Shown piece by piece: positions 32,801 to 39,978 of a stretch of DNA of 64,000 bases. Position 1 is the first letter of the stretch. Every line of letters begins with the position of its first letter. The stretch comes from Streptomyces aquilus (GTDB lineage: Bacteria > Actinomycetota > Actinomycetes > Streptomycetales > Streptomycetaceae). The position numbers and the translations under genes are program-made. Under the pieces are notes generated by a model. The model had not been told where the DNA came from. It did not search any database and was given only the letters and a program-made list of their open reading frames with translations. The stretch spans positions 1,922,001 to 1,986,000 of the forward strand of contig NZ_CP034463.1 of assembly GCF_003955715.1 (NCBI RefSeq). Reading direction: 5' to 3'.

Positions 32801-32964
32801 ATGTCCACGAGCCGCCGCTGCCCGTGCCGGGCGCGCTGACCCTGCGCGTCCACTATCCACGGCATCCGGTGCCGCCGGACGGCCCGGACGCCTGGGTGCT
32901 GGCGCCGGAACCCGACGGGGACGAGCTGCGACGGGTGCTCGTGCAGATCCTGGGGAAGCTCTAG
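29833..32964 (+). CDS. beta-propeller (WD40-like) protein with degenerate vWA domain
   Basis: A 1043-residue protein. At least ten blade motifs of the form ALAWSPDGSLLAA, RVAWSPDGSRLAA, SVRWSADGRRLAV are visible through residue ~640, enough for one or two propellers. A helical linker follows. The C-terminal ~165 residues have a vWA-like Rossmann pattern starting AVLVLDTGAAAQG, where the MIDAS DxSxS is degenerate (D896-T-G-A-A). In MoxR-vWA-propeller ternary systems a propeller protein acts as sensor or substrate platform for the ATPase. ATG 29833 follows the small ORF by a 4-nt overlap. It ends the operon, converging on the 70-residue gene with 16 bp between. Confidence 0.8.
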   Translation: MTTRPEAAAPPGPRRLLSLSGSDPCTGLSRDGTAFVHLTERALSCRDDTGRVLWSAPGQGLPAAVAWGPDGGEVFVLRAGRVEVYDGDSGAPADDGFPVPAGADTLTVSPDGLWVACAGDGVLVHHRGTLASSPLPTVDPVVALAWDPQGRQLCLATATALQLWSVSPVRMDFAPCTGRTGITALAWSPDRDALAFADAAGLHLVDRATGRTLAEAPVDRAVVGLGFSRTGRFLVVATDQEVLLVLDRALERVAQLPARVRSPRDLSVSATGRVLFTGGAGPELWELPDTAPYRAERRVGVLLRGWAAAMCRSVGRALPALRDRAPRITGRTLLYDAGDGLWAPAIAPSRDGRWVLESSTGAIALLRAPGPDDGRRDVAVATGPGGAHDLELSPGSPQLLACASREGRSGLTVVDLAAGEIRAVLEGGQGPVWCPAPAEGAATLVVPEPGPAPTHLFVHVLDARGTPAQQRGSLHLPQGTGRPTWSPDGTLLAAGTQGAVILWHMPRRERARQLPLPSGAFAARVAWSPDGSRLAATPPAGQGPLVVWSTLTWRVLREFGAPGGRGWAPALAWSPDGSLLAAPGPGAGTTVVEVWDVSRGTVAMTLDDGPERGPVWSVRWSADGRRLAVTYSGGRTLIWEVRTSSEATEPGPPLPESAAYLAELGAMAAAVDAAVPLDALADISRLLRPAPPPGRRLVHQSPAARALRDLGWPRSAHPALSALVASRLPGDARYVPPPGVSLQELRTTLEWGLRGSGEQPERPSVTAAELAAALDRVEHELLPLLALLGPDAVREDPALPLRLADGPWASAAEAAARLPDLPSRLPVLLGDDLPGPATAGAPAQWARHGPPDRLVPSQMALPAPLLNALWAQDALLYRTRRGRLPWTERDAVLVLDTGAAAQGQVGSCLRLCAHLLAAALLAADRAVALVRLDGREAAARLTSASDLRRLWTPVPPEPADPVRAAALARAAARALAAVDSGEARTLLLTHVHEPPLPVPGALTLRVHYPRHPVPPDGPDAWVLAPEPDGDELRRVLVQILGKL

Positions 32965-32980
32965 AGCTGGGCCGCCCTGG

Positions 32981-33193
32981 TCACCCGCACAGCATCTGCT
33001 CCACCGCGTCGGGCCCCATCTTCTCCAGCAACGCCTCCAGCATGTCCGGCCGGAAGGCGTCGCCGAGCACCTCGACGCCCTTCTCGTCCCAGCTGATGCG
33101 CAGCCGTACGAGCCGTCCCTCGGGATGGTCGTCGTACTCGGACGCCTCGATCAGGTCCGGCAGGTCCTCCACGAAGCGGTACTCGGTGCTCAT
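32981..33193 (-). CDS. 70-residue hypothetical protein coupled to AmrS
   Basis: A 70-residue acidic protein (MSTEYRFVEDLPDLIEASEY ... DAVEQMLCG). The ATG at 33193 overlaps the AmrS stop by 4 nt, so the two are translationally coupled. The size and opening look like a small conserved Streptomyces protein, but I know no function. A C-terminal CG could be a metal- or thiol-related feature. Confidence 0.7.
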   Translation of the reverse strand: MSTEYRFVEDLPDLIEASEYDDHPEGRLVRLRISWDEKGVEVLGDAFRPDMLEALLEKMGPDAVEQMLCG

Positions 33194-34224
33194 GCCCCAG
33201 TCCTCTCGTCCACGGTCCAGATCCCGGCGATCGGTTCCCCGCATCCCGGGCAACTCCCGTCGCGCAGAAGGCTTTCCGTCTGCCCCCATACCCCTCGGGC
33301 CACCACCTCGACCCCGCACCCCGGGCAGCGGGTGGCGCGCCCTTCCGCACCGAGCGCCCGCTCGACGTACACGTACCGCAGCCCGGCCGCCCGCCCGATG
33401 CGTGCCGCGTCCGCGAGCCGTTCCGGGGAGGTGGGGCGCTGGTCGCGCATCCGGTACGTGGGGGTGAAGCGCAGCAGGTGCCAGGGCGTGTCCGGGCCCA
33501 GCGAGGCCACGAACTCGGCGATGCGCCCGAGCTGTCGGTCCTCGGCGCTGGTCCCGGGGATGAGCGGCGTGCTGACCTCGACCCACACCCCGGCGGCCGT
33601 CAGCAGCCGCAGTGTCTCCAGGACCGGGGCGAGCGGTGCCCCGGTGAGGCGGCGGTGGGCATCCTCGTCGGCGGCCTTGACGTCGATGTTGACGGCGTCG
33701 AGGACCGGGGCGACGCGCTCGACGGCTTCGGGGGTGAGGAAGCCGTTGCTCTTCCACACCAGCGGGATGCCCAACGGGCGGGCCCGGGCGCCGAGTTCGA
33801 GGGTGAGTTCGGCGGCGAGGGACGGCTCGGAGTAGGAGAGGGCGAGCCCACCGCCGCGCTCGGCGGCGGCCGCGACCAGCTTCTCGACGTCGGCGTCCGG
33901 TGCGGAGACGCGGCTGTCCGGGTCCCTGCCGTACTGCGAGACACGGTGGTTGACGCAGTAGTCGCAGCGGAACGAGCAGCCGGGCGGGGCCAGGGTCAGC
34001 AGCGGCAGGCCGGGGCGGAAGTGGTAGAAGGGCTTGCGTTCCACGGAGGACCAGTGCTCGACGGTCGTCCCCCAGGTCGCCGTCAGCACCCGATCGCCTT
34101 CTCTGCGCCGCACTTTGCAGGCGCCGGTGTCACCGTCGCGCAGCCGGCAGCGGAAGGGGCAGAGCGTGCACTGGAGGCCGCCGTCGACGGCACGGTAGAA
34201 GTCCGCCGGTACCCACGCGACCAC
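33190..34224 (-). CDS. amrS: AmmeMemoRadiSam system radical SAM enzyme
   Basis: A 344-residue radical SAM protein with CSFRCDYC (the CxxxCxxC cluster motif) around residue 85 and the N-terminal CTLCPFRCRL and ACKVRR segments usual for AmrS. The C-terminal part has two CPGC pairs, a zinc-ribbon-like ending. AmrS normally occurs with AMMECR1 and MEMO homologues; neither is visible here, only the coupled 70-residue protein. Reaction unknown. It is divergent from the PobA-like gene with 78 bp between. Confidence 0.88.
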   Translation of the reverse strand: MVAWVPADFYRAVDGGLQCTLCPFRCRLRDGDTGACKVRRREGDRVLTATWGTTVEHWSSVERKPFYHFRPGLPLLTLAPPGCSFRCDYCVNHRVSQYGRDPDSRVSAPDADVEKLVAAAAERGGGLALSYSEPSLAAELTLELGARARPLGIPLVWKSNGFLTPEAVERVAPVLDAVNIDVKAADEDAHRRLTGAPLAPVLETLRLLTAAGVWVEVSTPLIPGTSAEDRQLGRIAEFVASLGPDTPWHLLRFTPTYRMRDQRPTSPERLADAARIGRAAGLRYVYVERALGAEGRATRCPGCGVEVVARGVWGQTESLLRDGSCPGCGEPIAGIWTVDERTGA

Positions 34225-34302
34225 CCGGTCTCCTCACCCCGTCACCCGGATTTCCACGGTACTCCGTTCCCGAGCGCCGCAGGGCGCGGAGATAATGCTC
34301 GG

Positions 34303-35523
34303 ATGACTGAGGTCTCCCCCTTCCCCAGCGGGGCGCTCCCGCTCCACAAACCGGTCGTCGTCATCGGCGCCGGCCCCGCGGGCCTGACGGTCGGCAACAT
34401 CCTGCGGGCCGTGGGCGTCGACTGCGTGGTCCTGGAGACGGAGACCCGCGCGTTCATCGAACAGCGGCCCCGCGCCGGGGTGTTGGAGGAGTGGGCGGTA
34501 CGCGGCCTCGAACGGCGGGGCCTCGCCGCGAACCTGCTGGAGCGCGCGCAACGGCACGCCGAGTGCGAGTTCCGGCTCGGCGGGGAGCGGTACCGGTTCG
34601 AGTACCTGCGTCTGACGGGCCATCACCACTGGGTGTACCCGCAGCCGTTGCTGGTCACGGACCTGGTGCACGAGTACGCGGACGTCCGCGGCGGCGACAT
34701 ACGCTTCGGCGTCCGGGACGTACGGCTGCACGGCCTGGACTCGGACCACCCGGTCGTGGAGTACGTCGACGACCTCGGCGAGGACCGGCTGATCCCCTGC
34801 GACTTCGTGGTGGGCGCCGACGGGGCGCGCGGAGTGACCCGCGCCCTGCTCACCCCGGACCGCGCGCTCGTCTCCCGGCACGACTACGGCATCGGCTGGC
34901 TGGCGCTCCTCGCGGAGGCGCCGCCGTCCAACGACTGCGTGGTCTTCGGCATCCACCCCAACGGATTCGCCGGGCACATGGCACGCAGCCCCGAAGTCAC
35001 CCGCTACTACCTGGAGTGCCCGCCCGGCGACGACCCGGACAACTGGTCGCACGACCGGGTGTGGTCGGAGCTGCGACAGCGTCTGGGCGCGAACGGCGCT
35101 CCGCCCCTCGCCGAGGGCCGCCTCATCGAGAAGCGCGTCCTGGACATGCACAACTACGTGGTCGAACCCATGGTGTTCGGCCGTCTCTTCCTCGCGGGCG
35201 ACGCGGCCCATCTCACCGCGCCCATCGCCGCGAAGGGCATGAACCTCGCCCTGCACGACGCCTTCCTGCTGGGCGACGCGCTCGTCGCCCAGCTCACCAA
35301 GGGCGACTCCACCGGCCTGACCGGCTACTCGCAGGCGTGTCTGGGCCGCGTCTGGGACTACCAGGAGTTCTCCCAGTGGCTGTCGGAGATCTACCACGGC
35401 ACGTCGTCCGGCGACCCCTATCTCGCGGGCACCACCCAGGCCCGCCTGCGCCGGCTCTTCAGCTCACCGGCGGCGGGCCTCGCGTTCGCCGAGCAGTACC
35501 TGGGCAAGGACCCGGAGTACTGA
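34303..35523 (+). CDS. pobA: 4-hydroxybenzoate 3-monooxygenase-like flavoprotein
   Basis: A 406-residue class A FAD monooxygenase. The FAD fingerprint is VVVIGAGPAGLTVG, the DG motif lies in GADGARGVTR, and the GD motif is LAGDAAHLTAP. QRPRAGVLEEW near the N-terminus is very close to the PobA-specific RxRAGxLE region. PobA hydroxylates 4-hydroxybenzoate to protocatechuate with NADPH and oxygen. The length is near PobA (~394). The ATG at 34303 follows a GCGCGGAG-like site. It is alone, without pca genes nearby, and converges on the ArsR gene. Confidence 0.82.
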   Translation: MTEVSPFPSGALPLHKPVVVIGAGPAGLTVGNILRAVGVDCVVLETETRAFIEQRPRAGVLEEWAVRGLERRGLAANLLERAQRHAECEFRLGGERYRFEYLRLTGHHHWVYPQPLLVTDLVHEYADVRGGDIRFGVRDVRLHGLDSDHPVVEYVDDLGEDRLIPCDFVVGADGARGVTRALLTPDRALVSRHDYGIGWLALLAEAPPSNDCVVFGIHPNGFAGHMARSPEVTRYYLECPPGDDPDNWSHDRVWSELRQRLGANGAPPLAEGRLIEKRVLDMHNYVVEPMVFGRLFLAGDAAHLTAPIAAKGMNLALHDAFLLGDALVAQLTKGDSTGLTGYSQACLGRVWDYQEFSQWLSEIYHGTSSGDPYLAGTTQARLRRLFSSPAAGLAFAEQYLGKDPEY

Positions 35524-35533
35524 GCCTCGTTCC

Positions 35534-35893
35534 CTAGTCGTGCACCGGCCGGTCGCTGAGCCGGTGGTCGGCCACGTTCAGCGCCTCGTCGACCAGGCGG
35601 CGCAGATGCCCGTCGCGCAGCGAGTAGATCACCCGGCGCCCCTCCTTCCGCGTGTTCACCAGCCCCGCCAGCCGCAGCCGCGCCAGATGCTGACTGACCG
35701 CGGGCCGGGCCGCCCCACACGCCTCCGTGAGGGTCGTGACGTCCGCCTCGCCGCCCGCGAGGGCGTGCAGCAGGGCCAGACGGGTGCGGTCGCCGAGGAG
35801 CGCGAGCACTTCGGCGGCGAGGGCGAACTGCTCGTCGCCCGGGGTTCGCGGGTGCGCATGATGCGCAGTTGATAGGTGCATGCGTGCGCTCAT
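35534..35893 (-). CDS. ArsR/SmtB family metal-responsive regulator
   Basis: A 119-residue winged-HTH regulator: LLGDRTRLALLHALAGGEAD, ARPAVSQHLARLRLAGLVNT, GRRVIYSL. The N-terminal MHLSTAHHAHPR and C-terminal DHRLSDRPVHD His clusters can serve as metal sites, like CzrA/NmtR-type sensors. It is divergent from a CDF efflux gene, the classic arrangement for zinc- or nickel-sensing repressors. ATG 35893 (MSARMHLST) is chosen over the internal ATG at 35881. The operator-like palindrome at 35853-35867 lies inside its 5' coding region. Confidence 0.88.
   Translation of the reverse strand: MSARMHLSTAHHAHPRTPGDEQFALAAEVLALLGDRTRLALLHALAGGEADVTTLTEACGAARPAVSQHLARLRLAGLVNTRKEGRRVIYSLRDGHLRRLVDEALNVADHRLSDRPVHD
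35853..35867. promoter_or_regulatory. candidate ArsR/SmtB operator palindromes
   Basis: TGCGCAT-G-ATGCGCA (35853-35867) is a perfect 7-bp inverted repeat in the 5' coding region of the ArsR gene. A second, looser symmetry (GTGCG at 35884-35888, CGCAC at 35895-35899) lies at the gene start. Both face the divergent CDF gene and suit an ArsR/SmtB dimer operator. Proposed by symmetry and context. Confidence 0.45.
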
Positions 35894-35953
35894 ACGCACA
35901 TAATGGCGGTGTGGGCGGCCGACGTCCACCGCACGCACCGGAAGGGGCCTCAC

Positions 35954-36982
35954 GTGAGCGACCAGCACCACCACGAACACGGCCACAGTCATGGCCACTC
36001 CCTCCGCCACCGCCTCCAGCACCTCCTCACCCCCCACTCCCACGAGACCGCCGACAAGCTCGACCCGGCGCTGGAGTCCTCGGCACGCGGCATGCGCGCC
36101 CTGTGGGTGTCCCTCGTGGTCCTCGGCGTGACGGCGCTGGTGCAGGCCGTGGTGGTGGCCGTGTCGGGTTCGGTCGCGCTGCTCGGCGACACCGTGCACA
36201 ACACGGCGGACGCGCTGACCGCCGTACCGCTCGGGATCGCGTTCGTGCTGGGCAGGCGTGCGGCGACCCGTCGCTTCACCTACGGCTACGGGCGGGCCGA
36301 GGATCTCGCGGGCATCGCGATCGTGCTGACGATCGCCGCGTCGGCCGCCTTCGCGGGGTGGACCGCGATCGAGCGGCTCCTCGATCCGCGTCCCGTGCAG
36401 CACGTCCCGGCGGTCGCGGTCGCCGCGCTCGTGGGGTTCGCGGGCAACGAGTGGGTGGCCCGCTACCGCATCCGCGTCGGCCGGGACATCGGCTCAGCGG
36501 CGCTGGTCGCCGACGGACTGCACGCCCGCACCGACGGGTTCACCTCACTCGCGGTGCTGCTCGGCGCCGGCGGTTCGGCGCTGGGCTGGCAACTCGCCGA
36601 CCCGCTCGTGGGGTTGGCGATCACGGCGGCCATCGGGCTCGTGCTGCGGGACGCGGCGCGCGAGGTGTTCCGGCGGGTGATGGACGCCGTGGATCCGGCC
36701 CTGGTGGACCGGGCGGAGCGGGCCCTGCTGGAGGTCGAAGGGGTCGGCGGGGTGGGCGAGTTGCGGCTGCGCTGGATCGGGCACCGGCTGCGCGCCGAGG
36801 TCGCCGTGGTCGTGGACGGCGACGCGACGGTACGGCAGGCGCACGCCATCGCCGTCGACGCAGAACACGCCCTGCTGCACGCCGTACCGCGCCTCACCGC
36901 CGCCCTGGTACACGCCGACCCGGCGCCGCTCCCGGGCGAGACCGACCCGCACCTCACCCTCGCCCACCACACGGCGGCCTGA
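35954..36982 (+). CDS. CDF family divalent cation efflux transporter
   Basis: A 342-residue cation diffusion facilitator. A His-rich N-terminus (DQHHHEHGHSHGHS) is followed by six predicted membrane helices; TM2 carries LLGDTVHNTADALT and TM5 LVADGLHARTDGFTSL, the paired H/D-x3-D metal sites. A C-terminal cytoplasmic domain (WIGHRLRAEVAVVVDGD) follows. It exports Zn or a related metal in exchange for protons. GTG 35954 follows GAAGGGG and begins VSDQHHHEHG; the upstream extension is the divergent ArsR promoter. It is probably repressed by the ArsR product. Confidence 0.92.
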   Translation: MSDQHHHEHGHSHGHSLRHRLQHLLTPHSHETADKLDPALESSARGMRALWVSLVVLGVTALVQAVVVAVSGSVALLGDTVHNTADALTAVPLGIAFVLGRRAATRRFTYGYGRAEDLAGIAIVLTIAASAAFAGWTAIERLLDPRPVQHVPAVAVAALVGFAGNEWVARYRIRVGRDIGSAALVADGLHARTDGFTSLAVLLGAGGSALGWQLADPLVGLAITAAIGLVLRDAAREVFRRVMDAVDPALVDRAERALLEVEGVGGVGELRLRWIGHRLRAEVAVVVDGDATVRQAHAIAVDAEHALLHAVPRLTAALVHADPAPLPGETDPHLTLAHHTAA

Positions 36983-36984
36983 AC

Positions 36985-37539
36985 TCAGACGCCCAGCCCG
37001 TCCAGCACCACCGCGCCCGGCAGCTCCGCGAACGCCTTGCCCGGCACGAGGAGTTTGCCGCGCCGGCGTCCGCTGCCGACCAGGACGTAGGGCAGGTCGA
37101 CGACGGCCGAGTCCACCAACAGCGGCCAGTCGGCGGGGAGTCCGACCGGCGTGATGCCGCCGTACTCCATGCCGGTCTCCCCCGTGGCCAAGTCCATCGA
37201 GGCGAACGAGGCCTTGCGGGCACCGAGTTGGCGGCGTACGACACCGTTGACGTCGACCCGGGTGGTGGACAGCACGACACACGCGGCGAGCGTGGACTCG
37301 CCGCCGCGCTTGCCCGCCACCACGACACAGTTCGCGGACCGCCCCAGCAGCTCCTGCCCGTAGTGCTCCACGAAGACGGCCGTGTCGGCCCACTGGGGGT
37401 CGGTGTCCACGTAGACGATCTGCTCGGCGGGCACGCTGCCGCTCCAGCGGCGCACCGCGTCCGCGACCGGTGCGGTCAGTTCGTCGAGGCAGTCGGGGGC
37501 AGGTGCGGCGTGGTCGAAGTGTCCGATGGGTGCGTCCAT
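36985..37539 (-). CDS. YbaK/EbsC family aminoacyl-tRNA deacylase-like protein
   Basis: A 184-residue single-domain editing protein with TTRVDVNGVVRRQLGARKAS, MEYGGITPVGLPADWPLLVD and PYVLVGSGRRRGKLLVPGKA, matching YbaK/ProX editing domains. These hydrolyse mischarged tRNA (for example Cys-tRNA-Pro). Its specificity is not readable here. It ends 2 bp from the CDF gene end in convergent orientation. Start is ATG 37539 (MDAPIGHFDH). Confidence 0.88.
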   Translation of the reverse strand: MDAPIGHFDHAAPAPDCLDELTAPVADAVRRWSGSVPAEQIVYVDTDPQWADTAVFVEHYGQELLGRSANCVVVAGKRGGESTLAACVVLSTTRVDVNGVVRRQLGARKASFASMDLATGETGMEYGGITPVGLPADWPLLVDSAVVDLPYVLVGSGRRRGKLLVPGKAFAELPGAVVLDGLGV

Positions 37540-37582
37540 GACCGCACGCTAACAGCCGTACGGCGGTGGCCCGCCGGGCGTC

Positions 37583-38155
37583 TCAGGTCGCGGGCGGGAC
37601 CGAGATGGCCAGCACGAACAGCGTCGGTTCGGTGCCCTGATTGCCGTAGGTGTGCGCGGCGTTGGCGTCGAAGGTGACGCTGGAGCCGGCCGGGACCCGG
37701 TGCTCGGCGCCGTCGACCGTGAGGGTCAGCTCCCCGGCGGTGACATGGCCGATCTCGACGGTGCCGACCGGGTGCGGATCGGAGGAGCTGCTCTCCCCCG
37801 GCATCAGCTTCCACTCCCACATCTCCAGCGGGCCGGGCGCCTCCGTGCCCGCCAGCAGCCGGCTGTAGCTGCCCGCGTCGGTGTGCCAGAGCCGCACCAC
37901 CTGCTCGGGCGGGACGATCCGCACCTTGGGGCCCTGTTCGTAGTCGAGCAGGGTGGTGACGCTGACGCCGAGCGCGTCGCCGATCTTCACCACCGTCCCG
38001 ATGCTGGGGTTGGTACGGGCCTGTTCGATCTGGATCAGCATGCCGCGGCTGACCCCGGCACGGGCGGCGAGCACGTCCAGGGTGAAGCCGCGCTCGGTCC
38101 GCCAGCGCTTGACGTTGCGCGCCAGGGACTGGGTCAGCAGGTCGAGGTCCGACAC
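37583..38155 (-). CDS. XRE-family regulator with cupin domain
   Basis: A 190-residue regulator: an N-terminal XRE HTH (LARNVKRWRTERGFTLDVLA, GVSRGMLIQIEQARTNPSIG) and a C-terminal cupin (VGTVEIGHVTAGELTLTVDG, HRVPAGSSVTFDANAAHTYG). Cupin-type XRE proteins sense small metabolites. It is divergent from an EamA exporter and probably regulates it. GTG 38155 (VSDLDLLTQSLARNV) is preferred; an ATG at 38188 is an alternative. An inverted repeat ATGAAC/GTTCAT at 38193-38225 lies in the shared promoter. Confidence 0.85.
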   Translation of the reverse strand: MSDLDLLTQSLARNVKRWRTERGFTLDVLAARAGVSRGMLIQIEQARTNPSIGTVVKIGDALGVSVTTLLDYEQGPKVRIVPPEQVVRLWHTDAGSYSRLLAGTEAPGPLEMWEWKLMPGESSSSDPHPVGTVEIGHVTAGELTLTVDGAEHRVPAGSSVTFDANAAHTYGNQGTEPTLFVLAISVPPAT

Positions 38156-38192
38156 TTCACGTCCAATATTCTGTATGACAGCGTGCAAGTTA

Positions 38193-38225
38193 ATGAACTA
38201 CGGTGGGGTGCACCGAATCGTTCAT
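38193..38225. promoter_or_regulatory. inverted repeat in XRE-cupin/EamA divergent promoter
   Basis: ATGAAC (38193-38198) and GTTCAT (38220-38225) are inverted with a 21-bp spacer between the two divergent genes. Position and symmetry suit the XRE-cupin protein as ligand-controlled repressor or activator of the exporter. Confidence 0.35.
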
Positions 38226-38249
38226 CGAACTGTACTGCGAGGCGCTCCC

Positions 38250-39107
38250 GTGACAGCACTCTTCGCCCTGGCCACGAGCCTGTTGTGGGGCCTGGCCGAC
38301 TTCGGCGGCGGACTGCTGACCCGGCGCACCCCGGCCCTGACGGTGGTCGTCGTCTCGCAGGCGATCGCGACGGCCGTGCTCGGCGCGGTCGTGGTCGCCC
38401 TGGGCGGCTGGAGCGAGGCAGGCCCGCGCCTGTGGTTCGCGTTCGCCGCGGGGCTGGTCGGACCGGTCGCGATGATCTGCTTCTACAAGGCGCTCGCGCT
38501 CGGCCCGATGGGCGTCGTCTCCCCGCTCGGCACCCTCAGCGTCGCGGTCCCGGTCGGCGTGGGCCTCGTCCTCGGCGAGCGCCCCGGCCCGATGCAGTTC
38601 GCGGGCATCGCGGTCGCGGTCCTCGGCGTCGTCCTCGCGGGCGGCCCGCAGCTCAAAGGCGCCCCGGTACAGCGCGAGGCGATCGTCCTCACCCTCATCG
38701 CCGCCCTGGGCTTCGGCATGGTGTTCGCGCTGATCGCGGAGGCGTCGACGAACGTCACGGGCCTGTTCCTCGCGCTCTTCGTCCAGCGCGTCACGAACGT
38801 CGCGGTGGGCGGCGCGGCCCTGTACGCCTCCGTGCGCAGGGGGAACCCGGCGCTCCCGGCGACCGGCTTCCCCTGGTCGTCCCTGCCGACGCTGGCCTTC
38901 GTCGGCCTGGCCGATGTCGCGGCGAACGGCACCTACGCGGTCGCGGCCCGCCTCGGGCCGGTCACGGTGGCCGCCGTCCTCGCGTCGCTCTACCCGGTGG
39001 TGACGGCCCTGGCCGCACGCGGCTTCCTCAGCGAACGCCTGAAGGCGATCCAGGCAGCGGGCGCGGGCCTGGCCCTGGTGGGCACCCTGCTCCTGGCGAC
39101 CGGCTGA
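38250..39107 (+). CDS. EamA/DMT family transporter
   Basis: A 285-residue membrane protein with ten hydrophobic segments in two EamA repeats (starting ALFALATSLLWGLADFGGGL and LTLIAALGFGMVFALIAEAS). DMT-type exporters of this size move amino acids or other metabolites out of the cell. GTG 38250 begins VTALFALATS. It is divergent from and likely controlled by the XRE-cupin protein. Substrate unknown. Confidence 0.85.
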   Translation: MTALFALATSLLWGLADFGGGLLTRRTPALTVVVVSQAIATAVLGAVVVALGGWSEAGPRLWFAFAAGLVGPVAMICFYKALALGPMGVVSPLGTLSVAVPVGVGLVLGERPGPMQFAGIAVAVLGVVLAGGPQLKGAPVQREAIVLTLIAALGFGMVFALIAEASTNVTGLFLALFVQRVTNVAVGGAALYASVRRGNPALPATGFPWSSLPTLAFVGLADVAANGTYAVAARLGPVTVAAVLASLYPVVTALAARGFLSERLKAIQAAGAGLALVGTLLLATG

Positions 39108-39108
39108 C

Positions 39109-39864
39109 TCAGTCGAGCTCGGCGAGCTTCGCGGCGGTCTCCTCGTCCAGCCCCGCGAGAGCGTTCAGCTGCTCGGGCGTGATCCCCTCGGGTATCGGCA
39201 CCGGCGCCGGGGTCCGCAGCGGCGGCTGCCACCCCTCCTCGGCGGTCCAGCGCCGTACGACCCGCGCGGGCGCCCCCGCCACCACGGCATGGTCGGGCAC
39301 TACACCCCGCACCACCGCACCGGCGGCGACGACCACGTTCCGTCCGATCCGCGCACCCGGCAGGATCACGGCACCGGTCCCGATCCAGCACCCCGGCCCG
39401 ATCTCCACCGGCTCCATGCGCGGCCACTGCTTGCCGATGGGCTCGTGCGGATCGTCGTAGGAGTGGTTCGTCGACGTCACATAGACGTACGGCCCGAAGT
39501 AGCAGTCGCTGCCGATGGTGACGGTCGTGTCGGCGATGACGTGGCTGCCGCGGCCCAGCACCACGCCGTCCCCGATGCGCAGGATCGGGTCGGGACCGAG
39601 ATCCAGGTCGGGCATCAGCCCGGCCGTCAGGGTCACCTGCTCGCCGACGATGCAGTGCGACCCGATGTGGATCCAGGGCTCCCCGAACACCGTGCCCAGC
39701 GGGAAGGCGAGTCTGGTACTCGTTCCCATCGCGCCGAAGCGGAAGCGGCCCGGCTGCTCGGCGGTCACGGAGCCCGTGCGCTGCACCCAGGCCCAGCCGG
39801 CATGGACGGCGCGCTGCGCCACGCGGCGCGGCCAGGATGAGAACGTGTTCTTGCGCTTCAGCAC
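39109..39864 (-). CDS. hexapeptide-repeat acyltransferase
   Basis: A 251-residue left-handed beta-helix acyltransferase. Hexad repeats run through ILRIGDGVVLGRGSHVIADT, VTIGSDCYFGPYVYVTSTNH, EIGPGCWIGTGAVILPGARI and GRNVVVAAGAVVRGVV. A catalytic-type His lies in TSTNHSY. NodL/LacA-type enzymes acetylate sugars or similar acceptors; the substrate is unknown. GTG 39864 (VLKRKNTFSSWPRR) is the chosen start. It is divergent from another beta-helix protein, the gamma carbonic anhydrase. Confidence 0.82.
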   Translation of the reverse strand: MLKRKNTFSSWPRRVAQRAVHAGWAWVQRTGSVTAEQPGRFRFGAMGTSTRLAFPLGTVFGEPWIHIGSHCIVGEQVTLTAGLMPDLDLGPDPILRIGDGVVLGRGSHVIADTTVTIGSDCYFGPYVYVTSTNHSYDDPHEPIGKQWPRMEPVEIGPGCWIGTGAVILPGARIGRNVVVAAGAVVRGVVPDHAVVAGAPARVVRRWTAEEGWQPPLRTPAPVPIPEGITPEQLNALAGLDEETAAKLAELD

Positions 39865-39978
39865 CCGCTCACGGTACTGAGGGGACGGCCCCCGTATGAG
39901 ATCGGGGGCTTGTGATCTTCGCCCTACCGGGTGGCGTACGGTGCGGAGGTACCGAGGACGGCCAGGAGGAGCGAGGCG

